This document shows, piece by piece, positions 31,672-43,208 of a DNA stretch of 64,000 nt; within the stretch, counting starts at the first letter, position 1, and each line of letters begins with the position of its first letter. Source of the DNA: Gordionus sp. m RMFG-2023. Its lineage: Eukaryota; Nematomorpha; Gordioida; Chordodea; Parachordodidae. The position numbers and the translations under genes are program-made. The stretch covers positions 29,551,561 through 29,615,560 of the forward strand of contig NC_088775.1 in assembly GCF_954871325.1 (NCBI RefSeq), given 5' to 3'. The notes beneath the pieces are model-generated. The model was not told where the DNA came from. It searched no databases and was given only the letters and a program-made list of their open reading frames with translations.

Positions 31672-33270
31672 TTAACTTATATTTTTGATAGCGGGTTCTA
31701 AAAAAATCCCTAAAATATATGTAAAAGGAAAGGTCACCACACGCATTATGTTATTTATGCTAAAATAAAAATGGATTAATATTTCCTCCATATATACATT
31801 TCACAATGGCTTTCTTTATTTCCTTGTGTACACAATTTCTTGAATCCAGCAATTATCAGAAATTTTTTGCAAATGATTTAATAAGGCATATCTGTGGTTT
31901 GATTATTCCTTTAAGTTCAAATAAAGTAAGATGGAAAATGAAATAATTTAGTTATTGAAATTAGAGACCTTCACGGGCCTTGATTTTCATCAGCCTCCAG
32001 CCCAGGTCAGCAGTAAAAATAATTTATAGGCCAAGTCCATATTTAACAAAATATTCAAACCCCTCATCATAAGTTTCAAAAATTTTGCCCAAGGCTATAT
32101 CCAAAAATATAATTTATTGTTTTAAATGAATAAATAAACAATATTTAAGTGCGTTTAGGCAATCACTTTGTTTGCAATACTGACATTTATTATTATTAGA
32201 AGAAAAAAATGCAATATATTTTTGTTAATAGGTTGGGCACGTTAGTAGATATATTATACCTGGCATCCCTCATTAAAATATTTTGTCACCTGAGTTAGAG
32301 ATTATTTTATCCCCATTTTTGCCAAAATAATTTTTTTTGATTGATTGATTATTTAAGAATATATTAATCTATTTACATAAAAATATCTAAGAATTTTAAC
32401 TTATAAATAAATTATAGCTAGTATTAGATTATTCTACATCCCTATTTTTTCTTACTGATAAAAAAATATTTTTCTGATTTTTTAAAACATTTTCAAGTAT
32501 TGAATTAAGAGTTTTTTAACTGATGTATGGTTTCATATAATGATCCTGATATTACTGGTTCAAAATACAAAAAATTAAAAAGAATATATTTTGATATTAT
32601 TTAAAGAAATATAATATTAACATAATTTTTATTCATTCCATTAAAATATATTTAAATTTTTAAAATAAATAGTAATTAATATTTTATACAATTTTTAGAT
32701 TAAAGAGGAGTTGTTTGGAGAATAGAATAATATTTCTTAAAATAAAAAATAAAATTTGGTATTCTATCTCCAGTTTTAAAATAATAATAAAGATGATTTT
32801 TTAAGAAATATATCATGGTATTTTATATAATTAAGTGATGAGGAACTATTAAATATACTCATGAATTTCATATAAAAAATTATCCTATCTCAAAAAATCA
32901 TTTAAATGCTTTTAAGACCTTCATAAATACTCTTTTAAACAAAGACCTCCTAACATAGATTTGAATCAAATATGGGGTCAACTTGATTGTGTCACAAAAA
33001 CTATATGATGGTATTCATCCCATGCAATTGGCTATTTAGAAGATTATTAACAAAAAAAATTGTTATGGGTCAAAATCCAGAGTCTTAATTTATTAAGTAT
33101 ACTTAGCAATTAGGATTGAGTGTTAAAGGAGAAGTCAAAATAACATGCCATTCGTATTATATTCAGAATCCTCTTCCTAACATGGATATTATCAAAATAT
33201 ACTTTAAAAATGTTTTACAAATTTCGAGAACATTTTATTAATTGTTTTACTCCTAAATTCCTAGAGACAT
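31672..33270. other. AT-rich intronic stretch
   Basis: No gene. Near 31963-32040, TTAGAGACCTTCACGGGCC and CAGCCCAGG resemble the left end of the GGCCCGG MITE family; the right end was not found. Confidence 0.4.
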
Positions 33271-33273
33271 ACA

Positions 33274-34270
33274 TGGTAAAATGTGTTAGAACTGGTAGAT
33301 TATCTTGTCCTTCATTGTGGAAACACACAATTAAGTGGCTTCCACCACACAAAAGGGGACATATCCAGTGCAGTGAATTTGCATCCACTGTTTGGCAGTA
33401 AAATTTACCTACTCTCAGGGCCCATTTAATTAAAGAAATATGATGGTACCTGATCCACTAATTGACAGTAATTTACCCTACTGTCAGGGTTCGACAGTAA
33501 TTTACATAGGTAAGAATAGAAAAATAAGAATATATATAATTAATAGTGTGCTTATTTTTTTAGAGTATTTGTCTCAATAGATTAGTGAATTTTTGTATTT
33601 AATCTTTCTCTATTCTTATCAATAATCTATGTAAATCTCTGTCGGGCCCTGACAGTAGGATAAATTACTGTCAATTAGTGGATCAGGTACCATCATCCTT
33701 CTTTAATTAAATGGGCCCTGACAGTAGGGTAAATATTACTGCCAAACAGTTGATGCAAATTCATTGCACTGGATATGCTCCCTTTTGGGTGGTGGAAGCC
33801 ACTTAATTGTATTTTTAATATGATAAACTATTAATGATTAGATGCGATGATATACCTAATTAAATTTTTATATAATCATTCATTAATGTTATTTCTAGAT
33901 TTACCATCAAATATTTTGTTACAATTATGGATTCATATAATCATTCAAAAATTCACTAATCTATATTAAAACAAATACTCTAAAAAGATAAGCACACTAT
34001 TTATTAATTATAAATTTTCTTATTTTTCTATTCTTACCAATGTAAATTACTGTCGAGCCCTGACAGTAGGGTAAATTACTGTCAAAGTGGATCAGGTACC
34101 ATCATCCTTCTTTAATTAAATGGGCCCTGACAGTAGGGTAAATATTACTGCCAAACAGTTGATGCAAATTCATTGCACTGGATATGCTCCCTTTTGGGTG
34201 GTGGAAGCCACTTAATTGTGTGTTTTTAATATGATAAACTAATAATGATTAGATGCGATGATATACCACA
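33274..34270. repeat. 410-bp satellite, left block, with one inverted unit
   Basis: Units are marked by CCTGACAGTAGGGTAAAT, GGATCAGGTACCATCATCC, ATTCATTGCACTGGATATGC and GGGTGGTGGAAGCCACTTAA. The first unit (33274-33600) is inverted relative to the next ones, so the junction near 33540-33640 is a hairpin. Direct units follow at about 33640-33855 (partial) and 33855-34265. The same units continue at 38490, on the other side of the Gypsy element. The two-unit spacing on the right is 411 bases. Confidence 0.9.
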
Positions 34271-34288
34271 TTAATTTCAACAGAATAA

Positions 34289-34888
34289 TGTCATAATTGG
34301 GAGACTTTGATTTGTTAAATTTGATTTTTGGTAAAGTCAGTATGTATTGCGTTTGATGAGTCATTTTTATTTTTATAATTTTATGTTTTAGTTAAATTGG
34401 TGAGTCATTGTTATTTTTATAATTTTATGTTTTAGTTTAATCGTGTTAACATTTTATTTTTAGATTTATAAAAGTTAATTATTGTAAAGTCATTATGATG
34501 ATGGGATAATTTATAATTTCTAAAAATGTATTTCTATCTTATAATTTTAATTTGAGGCATGATTAGGTACTTTATAATTGTAAAAGAAGAAATTTTTAGA
34601 TTGTTAAATTTTAATTATTTATTTGTGATGATTATTGCTTCCCTATAAAAGGGTAAGCGAAAATTGTAAATTATCAATTCATTTTTTTTTAATTAATTTT
34701 TTTTTTAATTAATTTTTTTTTTTTAACAATTAATTTTTTTTCGTTTTAAAAATTATAATATTTTTTATTGGTTAAATAAAATAAAATTATCAAGGAGAAT
34801 TTGTAGTAAATTAGTCAAATTTTATTTAGGAGGAGATCCGTAAAATAAATAAGAGTAAATTAGGTAAGCAGCGGTCATAACGGCAATA
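34289..34888 (+). repeat. 5' LTR of the Gypsy element
   Basis: It begins TGTCATAATTGGGAGACTTT and ends GGTCATAACGGCAATA. TATAAAA at about 34645, followed by T and A runs, may be the core promoter. Compared with the 3' LTR it shows scattered single differences and two or three short length differences. Confidence 0.92.
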
Positions 34889-34981
34889 GTTGGTGCCGTG
34901 ACCAAACAACAAAGGTAAAAACAATTGTTTTTTATAAATTATTTTTGGGGAAATATTTTTGTGGAGCGCTGTGGTTGATAA

Positions 34982-35425
34982 GACCGTCAATTTGTGAAAA
35001 CAAGAACCGTCAAGAGCAAGTACCGTCAAAAAAACAAAGAACCATCAAGAGCAAGTACCGTCAAGAACAAATACCGTCAAAAACAAGTACCGTCAAGGAT
35101 AAGTACCGTGTGTAATAAAGGACCGTTTGAGGCAAGAGACCGTCAAGAACATGTACCGTCAAGACCGTCAAGTGAAAATTTTCAAAAGACGTCAATACAC
35201 GGAAGTGCTGTCCATTTTTTTCCAGAAAACGTAGATACACGGAAGTGCTGCCGATTTTTTTTTCAAAAGACGTCAATACATGGAAGTGCTGCCGATTTTT
35301 TTTAAAAGACGTCAATACATGGAAGTGCTGCCGATTTTTTTTAAAAGACGTCAATACAAGGAAGTGCTGCCGATTTTTTTGCAAAAAACGTGGATACACG
35401 GAAGAGTTTAAAAATTCGCGGAAAG
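34982..35425 (+). repeat. Two tandem arrays in the Gypsy leader
   Basis: First, about ten near-repeats of AAGTACCGTCAAGAAC or variants (34982-35170). Then about five to six units of GACGTCAATACATGGAAGTG followed by CTGCCGATTTTTTTT (35188-35425), with a period near 41 bases. Both lie between the primer-binding site and the first readable region. The open frames through them are consequences of the repeats and I do not regard them as genes. Confidence 0.9.
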
Positions 35426-35632
35426 TATTGATTTTTTTTTTGAAATTGATAAATGTATATGTGTATTATTGGAGTTTTTACCTTATTGATTTTTTGTCTG
35501 ACGTTACAAGTTTAAGATATTTTTGGTGAAATTAATTATTAATTTTTTGTGAGTATTTTATAAAATATAATGTTGCTAGATTGAGTTACTTGGGAAATAG
35601 TTTAGGAAAAATTATAATACGTAAATATTTTA

Positions 35633-36340
35633 ATGAAGAGTTTTAAAATTACGAAGTATGTAGAGTTGCAATATAATGTACTGGGAGCGGTAGTAGTTTT
35701 GATGATATGGTTGTGTAGTTTATATTTTGGAAGGAGAATGCGAAGAGAGAGGAGTATTAGGATTCGTGGGCAATCGTTGTTGGTAGAAGGGCATAATGGA
35801 GAGGATGATAGATTGGGGAGAGTGACGTGGTTACCGGTTCAAGAAATAATGAAGGGTTGGGTCAATAATGAAGAAATTGACCGGTTAAAGAACGAGAGGA
35901 TAGATGACAGACATTTGGACGTATACCGTGGACGTCAGGACATGCCGAGGCCGTTCAGCAGTGGGGGACAGAGAGGTCGGAATGGTAGACGTTATAAATG
36001 TGGGGAGATGGGTCATATTGCGGTGAATTGTAGAGATGTCAAAAGTTTTGCGTGTGGGGAGATGGGACATATTTCGACATATTGTCCGGGCAGAGCAGAG
36101 AGAATACGTTGTGAGGGTTGTGGAAGTATTGGACATGTGTTAAAGGATTGCCGAGTGGGAAAGGTAGAAACAGGGGCAGGTTTTCCACAGAGAGGAGAGA
36201 CTTCGGGAGCCGTGAATATGAGGAGTATGAAGGAGATAGCTGGAAAAGGAGGAAAGGATATTGAAGAGGAGATGACGTGTTTCAAGTGACGAGAAAGGGG
36301 ACATTGGGCCAGAGATTGTGATAGAGATTGACTATATGAT
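35633..36340 (+). mobile_element. Gypsy gag-like region with zinc knuckles (fossil part)
   Basis: Part of the Gypsy element. A short N-terminal segment holds a hydrophobic stretch (VLGAVVVLMIWLCSLYFG) at about residues 17-34. A basic linker follows, then a series of C-x(2-4)-C-x4-H-x4-C-like zinc knuckles (CGEMGHIAVNC, CGEMGHISTYC, CEGCGSIGHVLKDC, and further on GHWARDC), as in retroviral nucleocapsids. I recognise no capsid domain, so the region looks shortened. It belongs to the broken element. Confidence 0.8.
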
Positions 36341-36439
36341 GGGAAGGAGAGTAAAATGATGACCATGGCGTTAGGAGGAGGCAAGAAAGAGTTGAGAGTT
36401 AAAATGTTGCAGCAGGAGGTTTAAAAGAAGTTAACGTAT

Positions 36440-36778
36440 CTGCCGAATCCGAGGGTATGGTTCGATATCAACGGGAAGATGGTATCTATGTTATTTGATA
36501 CCGGAGCCGCTATTTCGGTGATAGGATATGAGGATTTTAGAAGACTTTGGCCGGGTAGTAAAATAATTAGAGACGTTATGGAAGTGAGGCAGTTTGATGG
36601 ATTGGAGATGGAGATGATGGGAAGAGTGCATATTGGGGATGTAGGGAGAGAAGGATGTAAAATGTTGGACTTATGGATAATTAACCGGGACGTTGAGCCG
36701 GTGATGGGATTAAATATGGTCCGAGAGGATGAGGAGGAGAGAATGTCCGGAGGAAATTTGGAATGGATGGAGGGCTGA
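36440..36778 (+). mobile_element. Gypsy aspartic protease region (fossil part)
   Basis: It contains the retropepsin active-site motif LFDTGAAISVIG followed by a glycine-rich strand region and PVMGLNMV near the end, the layout of a single-lobed retroviral-type protease. It is part of the Gypsy element's broken polyprotein and lies between the zinc knuckles and the reverse transcriptase, as expected for the family. Confidence 0.85.
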
Positions 36779-37010
36779 GATAATATTGAAGTAGACGAGG
36801 GATGATCCGTGTTTTGGGGGGAAAGCGAAGGAAATGCGAGGGAAGATATGTTGGGGAGAGGTCAGATTTATGTAGATGGAGAAATAGGAAATATCCGACA
36901 CAGTAGATATGGAGCCGTTGGTTAGTGAGAGGAGTGAGAATTTTGTAGAACAGGGAGTTGTGGAAAATTTGTGGGAGTGTGGAGAGGGAATAAAGGATGT
37001 CTAAAAGGAG

Positions 37011-37577
37011 GTGAAGTTAGTGGAGAGGTATGGAGAAATATTTGGGGAAGAGTTGGGTTGTCTAAAGGGTTATGAAGTGGAGATTCGGATGAAGGATGGA
37101 TGCGTACCAAAATTTTGTGCTGTTCGTAGAGTACCTTTTGAATGTAGGCAGGAGGTAGAGAAGGAGTTGGATCGTTGGGTAAAGGAGGGTATCGTGAGTC
37201 CGGTTGAATACAGCGAATGGGCGACGCCTTTGGTACCCGTAAAGAAGGCCAATGTGAGTTTGAGGTTGTATGCGGATTTCCGGGTAACGTTGAATCCATG
37301 TGTGGTGGAGGTGAAGTATCCGTTACCCAGGATAGAGGAGATATTGGCCAGTTTAAAGGGGAGCAGATATTTTTCGAAAGTGGATTTTTCGAACGCGTAT
37401 TTGCAATTATGGGTAAAAAAGGAGAGGCAGAGGTTGTTGACTATAACAACGCCGAAGGGCTTATTTGCTTTTAGAAGGTTGCCGTTTGGGTTGAGCGTAT
37501 CGGCACCTATGTTTCAACGGACAATGGCGGTAGTTTTTCAGGGATTGGAGGGAGTGTTTTATTATACCATGATGTAA
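37011..37577 (+). mobile_element. Gypsy reverse transcriptase region, N-terminal part (fossil part)
   Basis: Typical Ty3/Gypsy reverse transcriptase words in order: VPFECRQEVEKELDRWVKEG, IVSPVEYSEWATPLVPVKK, LRLYADFRVTLNP, YPLPRIEEIL, FSKVDFSNAYLQL (with the first catalytic aspartate context), TPKGLFAFRRLPFGLS and APMFQRTM. The region stops before the rest of the polymerase and no later pol domain is recognised in the element. Confidence 0.9.
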
Positions 37578-37891
37578 AAATAACAGGAGTTACTCTAGAG
37601 CAGAACAATCAAAGGTTAGAGGTGGATGAGTATTTGCAGCGTATTGGAGTGGTGGAGTCTTTTCAGCGTGTATGCAAAAGTGGGAGTCCGAAATTTTTTT
37701 TTTAGTGATGAAATAAATTAAAAGGATTTTAGGTTGTAGTTACTCTTAGAAGAAGACGATGGAGGAATAATAATTATGGAAATATGTTCGAATAATCGAT
37801 GGTCAAAGGTGTCCACTTACGACAATAACACAAGAATTCCTAGGGGTGATCAAAGGTATTGGGGTCTCAAGGATTGGTTAAAGGGGGGAGG

Positions 37892-38486
37892 TGTCATAAT
37901 TGGGAGACTTTGATTTGTAAAATTTGATTTTTGGTAAAGTCAGTATGTATCGCGTTTGATGAGTCATTTTTATTTTTATAATTTTATGTTTTAGTTAAAT
38001 TGGTGAGTCATTGTTATTTTTATAATTTTATGCTTTAGTTTAATCGCGTTAACATTTTATTTTTAGATTTATAAAAGTTAATTATTGTAAAGTCATTATG
38101 ATAATGGGATAATTTATAATTTAAAAATGTATTTTTATCTTATAATTTTAATTTGAGGCATGATTAGGTACTTTATAATTGTAAAAGAAGATATTTTTAA
38201 ATTGTTAAATTTTAATTATTTATTTGTGATGATTATTGCTTCCCTATAAAAAGGAAGCGAAAATTGTAAATTATCAATTCGTTTTTTTTGAATTCATTTT
38301 TTTTTTGAATTAATTTTTTTTTTTTAACAATTAATTTTTTTTCGTTTTAAAAATTATAATATTTTTTATTGGTTAAATAAAGAAAAATTATCAAGGAGAA
38401 TTTGTAGTAAATTAGTCAAATTTTGTTTCGGGAGGAGATCCGTAAAATAAAAGTAAATTAGGTAAGCTGCGGTCATAACGGCAATA
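37892..38486 (+). repeat. 3' LTR of the Gypsy element
   Basis: Near-identical partner of the 5' LTR, beginning TGTCATAATTGGGAGACTTT directly after the polypurine run and ending GGTCATAACGGCAATA. It is followed by the AATAA target duplication and then by satellite sequence. Confidence 0.92.
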
Positions 38487-38489
38487 AAT

Positions 38490-39300
38490 AACTAATTAAA
38501 TTTTTTATAATCATTCATTAATGTTATTTATAGATTTACCATCAAATATTTTGTTACAATTATGAATTCATATAATCATTCAAAAATTCACTAATCTATT
38601 GAAACAAATACTCTAAAAAGATAAGCACACAGCACACTATTTATTAATTATATATTTTCTTATTTTTCTATTCTTACCAATGTAATTACTGTCGGGCCCT
38701 AACAGTAAGGTAAATTACTGTCAATTAGTGGATCAGGTATGATCATTTTAATTAAATGGGCCCTGACAGTAGAGTAAATTTTACTGCCAAACAGTGGATG
38801 CAAATTCATTACTCTGGATACGCCCCCTTTTGGGTGGTGGAAGCCACTTAATTGTGTGTTTTTAATATGATAAACTATTAATGATTAGATGCAATGATAT
38901 ACCTAATTAAATTTTTATATAATCATTCATTAATGTTATTTCTAGATTTACCATCAAATATTTTGTTACAATTATGGATTCATATAATCATTCAAAAATT
39001 CACTAATCTATATTAAAACAAATACTCTAAAAAGATAAGCACATTATTTATTAATTATAAATTTTCTTATTTTTCTATTCTTACCAATGTAAATTACTGT
39101 CGAGCCCTGACAGTAGGGTAAATTACTGTCAAAGTGGATCAGGTACCATATCTTTCTTTAAGTAAATGGGCCCAGACAGTAGGGTAAATTTTACTGCCAA
39201 ACAGTGGATGCAAATTCACTGCACTGGAAATGCCCTGTTTTGGGTGATGGAAGCTACTTAATATGATAAACTATTAATGATTAATGCAATTATATACCCT
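38490..39300. repeat. 410-bp satellite, right block
   Basis: Two further direct units, starting TAATTAAATTTTT at about 38491 and 38902, continue the array interrupted by the Gypsy element. The second unit fades at about 39300. Confidence 0.88.
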
Positions 39301-39325
39301 AAATTTTTATATTAAATATTAACAG

Positions 39326-39440
39326 TTGAGTTTTTAAATCTTCCATCAAGTTTATTCTGAAATCTAGATATTTGCGTACCATCTTTAAATCTTCCATCAA
39401 GTTTATTCTGAAATCTGGATATATATTTGCGTATCATAAT
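39326..39440. repeat. Two-copy tandem duplication, about 60 bp
   Basis: TTTAAATCTTCCATCAAGTT followed by TATTCTGAAATCT and a TATTTGCGTA word occurs twice with only small differences. Confidence 0.85.
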
Positions 39441-39926
39441 AATATTTTCATAGAGTTTTCCATATGATTTATAAATAGAACTGGTAGCTAAACTGACTGA
39501 ATGTTTAGTTTGTTAGGTTATTACTATGGACCGATTACGCTACAATTTTTATTGGACAAATATATTTTAAAAGAATACTATTGGCTAATTGATTGACGTT
39601 TTGAGGATTATTACAATATAGAATATTATTTTTATATAATTATGAAATGCCTTCTAAAAAATGAAAAAATTAACTCATTTTTTATGCAGTATATTTCAAT
39701 TTTTATATAACTTTTTAAATAGCTAACAAATATTTCCACTATTTTTTGTTTTACTTTGCCCCCTACTATTTTTTTCAGAGTAATGATGTGTCACCTCCGC
39801 AAACTTTAGGACTTCAGCACTGTTTATACATCTCCCCATTTTTACTTTTATTGTTCAGCCAACAATTTCTTGATAACAGCCAGGTGTGGATGATATCAAT
39901 TTTTTGTGAACCAAGAGATTATCTAC

Positions 39927-40260
39927 TAGAGATCTGCAAAAGTAGGCCCGGCTTCCGGGCCTAATATTTTTTTAAAAAATCCGGGTCGGGCCAGGCTTTG
40001 GAAATGTTTTTTAATATATCTAAATTTATCAATTTTATGAATTTTTTATGTAAAATAAAAATATTTGATTTTATTTATAGAATAGATGCCATATAACATA
40101 TGTCTTTTATTTGAGTAATTATAAAAATTATTTTCTATATTTAAATAAATTCGGGCCGGTAATTTTTTAAAAAAATTTTGAGCTCGAGCCGGGTCGGCAA
40201 AACTTTTTTTAAAAAAATTTCGGGCAGGGTTTGAAAAATTAAGCCCGATGCAGATTACTA
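39927..40260. mobile_element. GGCCCGG-rich hAT-type MITE
   Basis: A 334-bp non-coding element with inverted ends: TAGAGATCTGCAAAAG on the left and, on the other strand from the right, TAGTAATCTGCATCGG. GC-rich subterminal words (AGGCCCGGCTTCCGGGCC, CCGGGTCGGGCC, GAGCCGGGTCGG) surround an AT-rich core. The end motif is the same as in the MITE at 935-1303. I could not confirm an exact target duplication (TTATCTAC against TTACATCT). Confidence 0.75.
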
Positions 40261-41007
40261 TTACATCTCCTCCTCAAGTATAGCTGATGGCATACGGAAT
40301 ATGCAAACCTTTTCATAAAAAGTACCTTATATATAAGATACTCTTATTAGCAAAAGAAACCGATATCTTATATATCTTTAATAAGATGCTTATATCTGTT
40401 ATTTTTTTATAGAGAATCTGTACCTAGATTATTTTTTTAAAGACCCTGCATAATTTTGATTTGAAACTATAATAAAATGAGCTTTTACATAAATTTAAAT
40501 ATTATATGAATATAAAATAATGGCTACCTAACATTTTATTTACATTTCTTGCAAATAATGGAGAATTTTCCCCATATTTAAAAATAGGATTCTATTTTAT
40601 GTTTATTTCAGTTTTTTATATTATCAGTAATTTCGGAGTTATGGAGTCAACTGTGTTCCATTGCTATTTGAAATTTATTTAACATTTTCAACTCCATTAT
40701 CAAGACTATCGTGGTATCTCGTTTATAGTTTTTATATGTGTGTGCTTGCCCTGTCTACATGACAATCATGTCATTCCGTATCTTTAACTAGTAGTTGATC
40801 TTGAGAGTGTGTCGGAATTCTAATGAGAAAAACTTTTATCCCTTTCGATGCACACTTAGGATTCTATTGCCACATGTTAGGAAAATAACTAATATAGTAA
40901 ATAAATTAATGAAAATAGAAAGGGTAGGATTACAAATTTTATTTTGGAATATAGGTTAAGTCAGAACCTCTATGAAAGATTGTTTATAAATTAACTTGTC
41001 TACATAC

Positions 41008-41205
41008 TTGTCTCCTTTTTTGGGATCCCCAGCGAATTATTATTTGGATGGTAGGGATGTTTGTTGAAGTAAAACTGTTTGTGAAAATTGTTATAGTAAG
41101 CATTTTTGGGGATGTTTTTGTAATCTTCAAAGGCGGGAAAGCTAGAATGACTACCGTTTTCAACGTCGGAAACACCGCTGTCAGCCGGGCTTGGTGGTAG
41201 GGACG
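41008..41205 (-). CDS. Eip74EF: E74/ELF-like ETS factor, SPADSGVSDV cassette exon
   Basis: A 198-base exon, phase 1 at both ends. The acceptor ends ATATAAAG and the donor is ACAA-GTATGT. It reads ASLPPSPADSGVSDVENGSH, then SSFPAFEDYKNIPKNAYYNN and FHKQFYFNKHPYHPNNNSLG, ending IPKKET. As I recall, SLPPSPADSGVSDV is a conserved segment of insect E74 upstream of the ETS domain, which identifies the exon. Phase joins exactly to the exon at 50868 (G + CG gives Ala) and to the exon at 30233 (A + TC gives Ile). The length is divisible by three with symmetric phase, so skipping it would keep the frame. The longer open frame visible on this strand in another register is a shadow. Confidence 0.85.
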
Positions 41206-43208
41206 CTTTATATTATTTTTTAAAGGGGTTAAAAACAATTAAATAATAATTTTACACTGAAGCCCATTAAATGGATCATCTAAGTTTGAATCAATTTTGA
41301 AAGCAATAAGGATTGCCAATTATATATCATTTTTAAAATTTCTTAATGAATATCGAAGGTTATTTTTAATCCAAACTGATAGTTTTAGAAAAATCTCAAT
41401 AACCCCTGGTGAGTCTATGAGCACATCAAGGAATTCAAAAATGTGATTACTTAATTTTTTTAGATATTTTCGTTGTATGCTCTACAATAGCATCATTTTT
41501 GGTAAAATTCATGTGGAAAATTATTTTTAATTTTAATCAGTAGTTTGTGAGTTATTATAACTAGTCCTGTAAACGTTACTTCAAAAAATAAAGAACCTCG
41601 TTACGTTTGGAAAAAGGAATGATAATGTTACTTTGAGAAAAAATTAGCGCATTACTCTCTAATAAAGTAACGAGTGACTTTAAAAATACTAAATTTTATA
41701 TTAAAAAAATTCAAAATTGTATCTTTATTTTTATTTGTATAAGAATTTTCACAGCATTAAAAAATATACATATATAAAAGTACAAATTATAAACTTAAGA
41801 AAAATATATATTATATGAAAAAAATCATTTTGGGAAAAAATATAATACTTAAAAATTATCTAATGCACCCATGTATTGCGGTTATATTTGACCGGCATAT
41901 TTCTAATCCAATTTTTTGTCGGATATAGGCTTTCCGCATCTATCCCAGTATAGTGGGAAATTTTCCTGCCAAATAATTTTAAAAATTTTAGGAATGTGTC
42001 CTCAATTTAACAAGAGTGATACTAATTAACGGGATAAAATTATGGTTTGATAAAAAATTTTATTATTTTATTAGATTTCGCTGTCTCTGTAGGATGATTG
42101 TTCTTATTAGATATAGCGAGTCATGAATAGTCTCAAGGAGGGGCCGAGCAAGTTGCCAAGGAATGAGGGATATTCTATTTATTTTTTTCCCCCATAGATA
42201 ATAAAAATAAAATTGTACAAAGCTTATATAATATAGGATTTTTTTAAATAAATAATATATATATATATTATAAAATTATATAAACCACGATATTAAAAAC
42301 GGGTGAGGGGTGGGGGTGGATAAAAAAAATATATTTTAAAATTGTCTGGAGGACTTGTGAATAATTTTTATTAATTTTCAAAATTTTGACCAGATAAAGA
42401 AGAGCGCTAATGTTCAACACAAGTATAACTGGTACAGAGGATGGGAGGGCATTTATTAAGAATATTTAAAGAAAATTCATTTTCAAAAAAACTTATTATA
42501 TCTTCACAAGAATCTTCATTTAGATCCTCGTCAATTTTTAAAAATCTTTTTCAGAGTTTAATCTGAATTCATATTTTTGATGTTTTTTAGATTTGAGCTG
42601 CTCTGATGGACATTCAAGTTGAAATATTTGAATTAGCAGAGTTGGAAAAATTTTGAAAAATGTGTATATGATAATAAATACAAATACTTTTTGAATAAAT
42701 ATATTTAAATATAAATATTAAATATCTAAAAAAAATTCGAAAAAAGTATTAAAATACAAATGCTTTAGCCAGTATACTTTTTGCAAGTCGACTTCTATAG
42801 TATCATTTATTATTAACCATTTTATAAAATTCTAATAATTATGTAAATTATATAATCGTCAGGCTAATCAGAACTAAGAATAGAAATTAAGACAAGTATT
42901 GACACAGCCTACTTTTGTTTTATTTTTATACTCTAATTAGCTTTATAAATCATCAAAATATTTAGTTATATGGAAAATGTTCAGAGGTCAGCAATTCAAA
43001 ATCAAATTTCATCAAAAAAACTTACAGGTAAAATGGAATATTTATTATATTTACACAATATATTTTCTTTTATTAGTTTATTATATATAAAATTCACATT
43101 GAGAGATATATGTATTTACTAAAATAATTATGCATTAAAAATTTATATATCCATGTTCATATCTACTACCTCCATGAGAATAAGTTGTTTAATGATATAT
43201 ATATATGT

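Larger units (their letters stand above)
34289..38486 (+). mobile_element. Ty3/Gypsy retrotransposon with paired LTRs, fossil, short interior
   Basis: A 4.2-kb LTR retrotransposon bounded by a 600-base 5' LTR and a 595-base 3' LTR, with a 5-bp target duplication AATAA (34284-34288 and 38487-38491). The primer-binding site TGGTGCCGTGACC lies just after the 5' LTR, and a polypurine run AAAGGGGGGAGG just before the 3' LTR. Parts in order: leader with two short tandem arrays, gag-like region with zinc knuckles, aspartic protease, reverse transcriptase. I recognise no RNase H or integrase, so the interior is much shorter than the 5-6 kb usual for the family. It is broken in several places. The LTRs differ by only a few per cent by eye, so the insertion is young. 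Confidence 0.95.
30234..41007 (-). other. E74-like gene intron, 10.8 kb, repeat-filled
   Basis: The intron between the SPADSGVSDV exon and the next exon. From the gene's 5' side it holds a GGCCCGG MITE, the 410-bp satellite with the inserted Gypsy element, a long AT-rich part and a TA-flanked MITE near 31.3-31.7 kb. I see no other host exon in it. Confidence 0.75.

Noticed and set aside
34994-35399. Plus and minus open frames of about 100 residues in the Gypsy leader
   Set aside because: They arise from tandem repeats whose period keeps several frames open; no protein family fits.
41008-41238. 84-residue minus frame reading NIKRPYHQARLTAVF and so on
   Set aside because: Shadow of the real exon; the neighbouring register gives the E74 SPADSGVSDV motif with matching splice phase.
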